From the NCBI RefSeq assembly GCF_008369445.1, contig NZ_VTWH01000002.1, forward strand, positions 186,001 through 250,000: 64,000 nt of DNA. The letters run 5' to 3'. The DNA comes from Aureimonas fodinaquatilis. Its GTDB lineage: Bacteria; Pseudomonadota; Alphaproteobacteria; Rhizobiales; Rhizobiaceae. Below are positions 61,201 through 64,000 of this stretch, one piece after another (position 1 is the first letter of the stretch; each line of letters begins with the position of its first letter). The translations under genes and the position numbers were made by a program. The notes below the pieces were generated by a model. The model searched no databases, was not told where the DNA came from, and saw only the letters and a program-made list of their open reading frames with translations.

Positions 61201-61690
61201 CATTCAGGGTGGCGGCGGAAGCGGGTTAGGCAGCCTAGTCAGCAGCTTGTTTGGGCTCTCGCCTCGCGCCGCAGCGGTAACAGCAGCCGGTGGCGCTGGC
61301 TTGTGGTCATCAGGCGGCTATACCGGACCCGGCGGCGTGCATGAGCCCGCAGGCGTCGTCCACAAGGGCGAGGTTGTCTGGTCCCAGCGCGACGTTGCCC
61401 GTGCCGGCGGTGTCGGCACGGTCGAGGCCATGCGCAAAGGTAGGCGTGGCTATGCCGGCGGCGGCGCTGTTGCCGGCGTCTCGGCAAGCGGCGGCGGCGT
61501 GTCAATAAACATCATCAACAATGCCGGCGCACAGGTTTCGCAACAGGAACGTACGAACGCAGACGGATCCACGTCTATTGACATCATGGTGGATCGCATG
61601 GTCGCCCAGAAAATCGGCACCCGTGGAACTGACTCTAATAATATGATGCGCCAGAATTTCGGCGCGCGACAGGTTCTTGCGAGGCGATGA
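58220..61690 (+). CDS. Tape measure protein with embedded peptidoglycan hydrolase domain
   Basis: A 1156-residue protein that sets tail length. The N-terminal part (about 75-275) is the phage tape-measure N-terminal domain (GLETVLANGGAVAEALADEL), followed by hydrophobic helices at about 310-370 and long coiled segments. Residues about 805-935 form a TIGR02594/CHAP-like hydrolase with Cys841 (TAWCAGFVN) and His897 (GGHVGMATG), probably cutting peptidoglycan during DNA entry. The C-terminal region is Gly/Ser-rich. ATG 58220 gives the usual MVDIATLGIAVES start. Confidence 0.9.
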   Translation: MVDIATLGIAVESKQVDSATTSLGKFTGSAGAAERAVTKMGKESSSAGRAAAAANDNAARSANKAAVAYAGWERAAANVGRVLGAIVGALATGALVRYADAWSDMQSQVGAATRDMEAAPAMMQRLVDIANASYSPLQQTVETYSRNVSVLRDMGGTAKDAADFTESMNNALVLTATRGERAASVQNALSKAMAVGKLQADGLETVLANGGAVAEALADELGTTVNGLRAMATAGRITGDVIANALIKRTEEFRARAAEMPATVADAFVRIQTNLTAFVGQMDQATGASGFLAEKLIWVADNIDTIAKVAAVAGVALTVAFAPAIFATIITGLNAATAAAVAFSLAISANPIGATTVALAAATAAVMFFGDEVAISADGTVTLRDYAVAAFTSIGDAVRSLGEWFGTVFGGLEGHVDTAITAATTLFTGGFTTWMTVLRTTINWMIGVVKTGVENIATLAKVGFEHGFTAAGQLAYNAVVEYLALMMQKAVEAANFIIEELSQGINRLNRILPNTMQLGNPFLTLDYDPHAIAESIRGTKVEVTDAVKEIDAAMSANAKANMSRDYLGELGAAWTGAAEKVSAARRAIEGEDTGDGLGPGGGALRSANNDNSKSGGRKRKTESEKAAEKAAKEAQRLSDAYDGITRRAQQRIVDLQIERDALGMTEEATARLRYETELFNSAINAGINLTAQQEQQLRGYAATMAAIEEETRLVKEQMDFARGVTGGFFSDMRSGLESGKGIWRSFADSVSSALDKIINKLQDGLLNSLFGGVSGDGGAGLLGGLFGGGRGKSGGGKSSGDAVSAMTNFLGFKETGASGKSINSFMKSNGVDIDAARTAWCAGFVNSSLESVGVDGSGSLVANSFLNWGSKVNPGSALRGDVLVKSRGLGANQTGGHVGMATGASRMGSNGLELQMISGNQGNAVSQTWEKAAALDVRRASETLSESSKQISGAASSFGQNFDLSTSTMTSTMEGTVSQFAPKFGSSLDQLLKSIQGGGGSGLGSLVSSLFGLSPRAAAVTAAGGAGLWSSGGYTGPGGVHEPAGVVHKGEVVWSQRDVARAGGVGTVEAMRKGRRGYAGGGAVAGVSASGGGVSINIINNAGAQVSQQERTNADGSTSIDIMVDRMVAQKIGTRGTDSNNMMRQNFGARQVLARR

Positions 61691-61691
61691 A

Positions 61692-62060
61692 ATGGCAGTT
61701 GACAATTGGCCGGCAAGCTTGCCGCAGAGGTTCATCCGATCAGCGTTCAACGAGAAAATTGGAAATGGAGTCTTGCGGTCGCAGATGGACTCAGGACCGG
61801 CCAAAACTCGGCGCCGCTCGTCTTTCATGCCCAGCCAGTTAAATGTTTCCTTGATGATGAGTGTTGAGCAGGTCGTTACACTGCGTAATTTCGTCGAAGT
61901 GACATTATTGGGTGGCAGCCTTCCTTTCACAATTATCGACCCGCTAACACAGGGTCGCATAATGGTGCGGTTCGTTGAAATGCCATCGTGGCGCGCAATG
62001 TCGCATGACATATACGAAGTATCATTGCCATTGGAGTCACTAGGGACGGTTGCGACGTGA
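61692..62060 (+). CDS. Tail protein downstream of tape measure
   Basis: A 122-residue protein (WPASLPQRFIRSAFNEKIGN, VVTLRNFVEVTLLGGSLPFT). Beta-rich sequence and the place directly after the tape measure fit a distal tail-like component of siphoviruses. ATG 61692 overlaps nothing but lies one base after the tape measure stop. Confidence 0.7.
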   Translation: MAVDNWPASLPQRFIRSAFNEKIGNGVLRSQMDSGPAKTRRRSSFMPSQLNVSLMMSVEQVVTLRNFVEVTLLGGSLPFTIIDPLTQGRIMVRFVEMPSWRAMSHDIYEVSLPLESLGTVAT

Positions 62061-62560
62061 GGACGCTTTCACTCACCATGCGGCAAACGCTGGCAGGGCA
62101 AGATAGCGGGCGGGTGGCTGTCGTCTTGCTGACGATCAGCCATCCAATGATGTCAGTGCCGTTCCGGTTTTCGTCTGATCCAACGCAGCTCCTGTCAGAA
62201 ACACCACTGCAATACGGCACAATCAGCAGAGGCAGCCCGTTTCTGTTCTTCCCGTTCTCGATCAGCCTGCCTGATGATGTCGGCGAGCGTGCTCCCGTAT
62301 CGCAAATCCAGATCGAAAATGTCAGCCGCACGATGGTTGAGCTGATCCGTTCTGCGCCATCTCGCGCAACAGTTGGAATTGAGTTGGTGCTGGCTTCATC
62401 GCCCAGCAGCGTTGAGGTGGCATTCCCGCCTTTCGATCTGAATGGCGCAACATACAACGCCGACACGATCACCATGGAATTGTCGATGGACAGCCTTTCG
62501 AGCGAGCCATTCCCGGCTGGCCGCTTCAATCCCGCAGGCTTCCCCGGTCTGTTTGCATGA
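62057..62560 (+). CDS. DUF1833 family tail protein
   Basis: A 167-residue tail-tip protein. VAVVLLTISHPMMSVPFRFS, FFPFSISLPDDVGERAPVSQ, and RFNPAGFPGLF at the end are characteristic of DUF1833, which lies before NlpC/P60 genes in lambda-like tail tips. GTG start overlapping the upstream stop. Confidence 0.83.
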   Translation: MRTLSLTMRQTLAGQDSGRVAVVLLTISHPMMSVPFRFSSDPTQLLSETPLQYGTISRGSPFLFFPFSISLPDDVGERAPVSQIQIENVSRTMVELIRSAPSRATVGIELVLASSPSSVEVAFPPFDLNGATYNADTITMELSMDSLSSEPFPAGRFNPAGFPGLFA

Positions 62561-62805
62561 GGATCACGGCGATGACTGCTCTTGAAGCTTTCAACCATCT
62601 GAGAGATCGCATTGAGAAATTGGAAGTCGAGAACCGCGCTCTGAATAGGCGTTTGACTGCCGTCGAAAATGGTCCCTCAGTTAACAGCGTGCTCTTCGAG
62701 GAAACGACACCACAGGGTGGCAAGGTCGTTTTAGTAAGATATCCAGAAGGGTATCGGCTACGCCATCACGGCGAGACGGTATGGCGAGAGCAACCGGTCG
62801 AATGA
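62557..62805 (+). CDS. Small coiled-coil tail protein
   Basis: An 82-residue protein: residues about 8-40 are a heptad helix (ALEAFNHLRDRIEKLEVENR), followed by a beta segment (KVVLVRYPEGYRLRHHGETV). Starts at an ATGA overlap. Probably a tail-tip accessory protein. Confidence 0.6.
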   Translation: MRITAMTALEAFNHLRDRIEKLEVENRALNRRLTAVENGPSVNSVLFEETTPQGGKVVLVRYPEGYRLRHHGETVWREQPVE

Positions 62806-63203
62806 TGCTCGACCACTACGTCGGCCTTCCGTTTGCAGAGCGCGGACGGGATGGCGACGGCTTGGACTGTTGGGGCTTGCTACGGCTGATCTACCGCGAA
62901 CAACTCGGCATCACCCTGCCGTCGTTCGCAGACGCATACATGACAACTGAAGATGGCGTGGCGCTGGCTGACCTGATGGCCGGTAACATGGGACCATGGA
63001 TTGAGGTCGCGCGGGATTCTGAACGTGTGGGGGACGGTGTGCTGATGACGCTTGCCGGTCAACCTCGTCATATCGGCATCGTGGCTGCGCCAGGCTTCGT
63101 CCTTCACATTGAGCGCGGCATGGGTTCGATCATCGAGCCTTTCACTTCGCCTCGCATCAGTCGCCGCATAGTCGGGTTATTCCGTCACCGGAGTGCAGCA
63201 TGA
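62802..63203 (+). CDS. NlpC/P60 family tail peptidase
   Basis: A 133-residue cysteine peptidase of the tail tip. Cys at LDCWGLLRLIYRE is the nucleophile, His at QPRHIGIVAAPG the base; VGLPFAERGRDGDGLD is the usual lead-in. It probably opens peptidoglycan at infection or matures the tail. ATG 62802 overlaps the previous stop. Confidence 0.88.
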   Translation: MMLDHYVGLPFAERGRDGDGLDCWGLLRLIYREQLGITLPSFADAYMTTEDGVALADLMAGNMGPWIEVARDSERVGDGVLMTLAGQPRHIGIVAAPGFVLHIERGMGSIIEPFTSPRISRRIVGLFRHRSAA

Positions 63204-64000
63204 CGACATTACAGCGCCGGAAGCAGGAGCTTCAGGGCAACGTCTATGGATCAGGCGATACCGTCAAAGTGGTGGTCGCCTCGCATCCGCTGCGCATGGA
63301 TCGCGTCGAGATCATCATGCTGGCGGGTTTGTCGGTTGCTGAGATTGCCGAGCAGGCGGCAGTTGAAACCCGGATCAGCGATCTGGCAACCGCGGTGGTC
63401 TGCTACATCGACGGTCATGTTGTTGAGCGGACAAACTGGTGTCGGGTGCGTCCGAAAGTCGGCACGACGATTGTTCTGCGCGCTGTGGCCGAAGGGCCAA
63501 TCTTCGCCGGCGTTGGTGCAATTTTCTCAGCCATATCTGCTGCGACTGCCAGTGTGTCTGCGTTTATTGGCGGTCTGGGTATTCTCGGCAAGGTCATCGG
63601 CCTTGGTTTGGCGATCGGTGCGCAGTATCTTCTGAGCGCATTGTTTCCAGTTCGTCAGCCGCAGCTGGATCGCGAAGTTCAGGAGCAAGGCAAGCAAGCA
63701 TTCTCAATTTCTGGCAGCCGCAACTCGGTTGCCACGTGGGAAGCTGTGCCTGTTGTGATGGGTCAACATCGTATGACGCCGTATTACGGTGCGCAACCCT
63801 ACACGGAAGCCTTTGGCAGCGACCAGTTCTGGCGCGGATTGTTTGCGTGGTGCTATGGCTCGGCAACCATTTCGGATGTACGCATCGGCGAGACACCGCT
63901 TCACAGTTTCCAGGACGTGCAGATTGAGCATGCCTGGGGTTATCCGGGCGAGGGTGAGCTGAGCCTCTACAACCGGCAGGTGATTGAAGAGCCGCTATCC
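63200..64000 (+). CDS. Host specificity (J-like) tail tip protein, 5' part
   Basis: The first 267 residues of a gene that runs off the window. MTTLQRRKQELQGNVYGSGD begins it; two hydrophobic stretches near 110-155 (IFAGVGAIFSAISAATASVS, FIGGLGILGKVIGLGLAIGA), the SGSRNSVATWEAVPVVMGQH segment and ISDVRIGETPL are characteristic of the N-terminus of TipJ/gpJ host-specificity proteins, which bind the receptor. The start overlaps the NlpC stop. Confidence 0.85.
   Translation, partial: MTTLQRRKQELQGNVYGSGDTVKVVVASHPLRMDRVEIIMLAGLSVAEIAEQAAVETRISDLATAVVCYIDGHVVERTNWCRVRPKVGTTIVLRAVAEGPIFAGVGAIFSAISAATASVSAFIGGLGILGKVIGLGLAIGAQYLLSALFPVRQPQLDREVQEQGKQAFSISGSRNSVATWEAVPVVMGQHRMTPYYGAQPYTEAFGSDQFWRGLFAWCYGSATISDVRIGETPLHSFQDVQIEHAWGYPGEGELSLYNRQVIEEPLS

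Larger units (their letters stand above)
31492..64000. mobile_element. Siphovirus-like prophage, right end beyond window
   Basis: Begins at the tRNA-Ser attachment repeat and integrase and continues through early leftward, switch, replication, packaging, head and tail modules to the tail-tip gene at the window end. All expected modules seen so far are intact. A terminase, DUF4055 portal, MuF, long tape measure with non-contractile tail genes and no sheath indicate a siphovirus-like particle. Lysis genes and the right attachment site are not in view. Confidence 0.93.

Noticed and set aside
31492-64000. CRISPR array, toxin-antitoxin pair with known families, retron or restriction system
   Set aside because: I looked for regular spacer repeats and for known defence families; none was recognisable in the window.

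Overview
The window comes from an alphaproteobacterium, most likely of the order Hyphomicrobiales. The left end is the C-terminal half of a typical alphaproteobacterial NusB, the chromosomal genes have the look of that order (HWE-type histidine kinase, LacI-controlled sugar ABC operon), and several phage genes (DUF2312, DUF1064, DUF4055 portal) are common in rhizobial prophages. The species cannot be named from the sequence alone.

Bases 1-29.9 kb are ordinary chromosome: the end of nusB; a DoxX membrane protein; a DUF486 membrane protein; a secreted choloylglycine-hydrolase-type amidase; a complete LacI-regulated carbohydrate locus (divergent repressor, TIM-barrel isomerase/epimerase, Gfo/Idh/MocA oxidoreductase, ribose-type ABC importer, strong terminator); a very large multidomain surface-glycan protein (methyltransferase, RgpF, WbsX and GT4 modules); a duplicated DUF1428 protein with a divergent HxlR regulator; an HWE sensor kinase; an FdhF/YdeP molybdopterin oxidoreductase with a SemiSWEET; a DUF2231/sorbosone-dehydrogenase pair; a type IB topoisomerase; a SulP anion transporter; two tandem exported DUF1254/DUF1214 proteins; and a diguanylate cyclase.

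Bases 29.9-31.5 kb are an integration scar. A decayed copy of the 3' part of a tRNA-Ser gene runs into the end of the diguanylate cyclase gene. It is followed by the C-terminal third of a dead tyrosine integrase that is clearly related to the intact integrase 1.6 kb further on.

From 31,492 to the window end lies a prophage, apparently intact as far as visible. Its left boundary is a 63-bp 3' fragment of tRNA-Ser(GCU), immediately followed by the integrase. A leftward early operon (39.95 to 31.57 kb) of about twenty tightly overlapping genes encodes integrase, excisionase, ERF annealing protein, a NinB-like protein, HNH protein, Arc-like protein and many tiny membrane proteins. An S24 repressor/Cro switch at 40.3-41.3 kb shares TGCAAG half-sites with the leftward promoter. 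A rightward replication block follows (DUF2312, DUF1064, primosomal-type protein, a free-standing DnaA-domain-IV-like protein, HNH), then a small accessory region with a second XRE regulator. The late operon (terminase, DUF4055 portal, MuF, scaffold, capsid, connectors, tail tube, frameshifted tail chaperone, tape measure, tail tip) runs off the right end and indicates a siphovirus-like phage. Two reverse-oriented genes for small exported proteins (a Rap1a-like and a TolA-C-terminal-like protein) interrupt it and look like cargo ('moron') genes expressed in the lysogen. No lysis cassette and no right attachment site are in the window.
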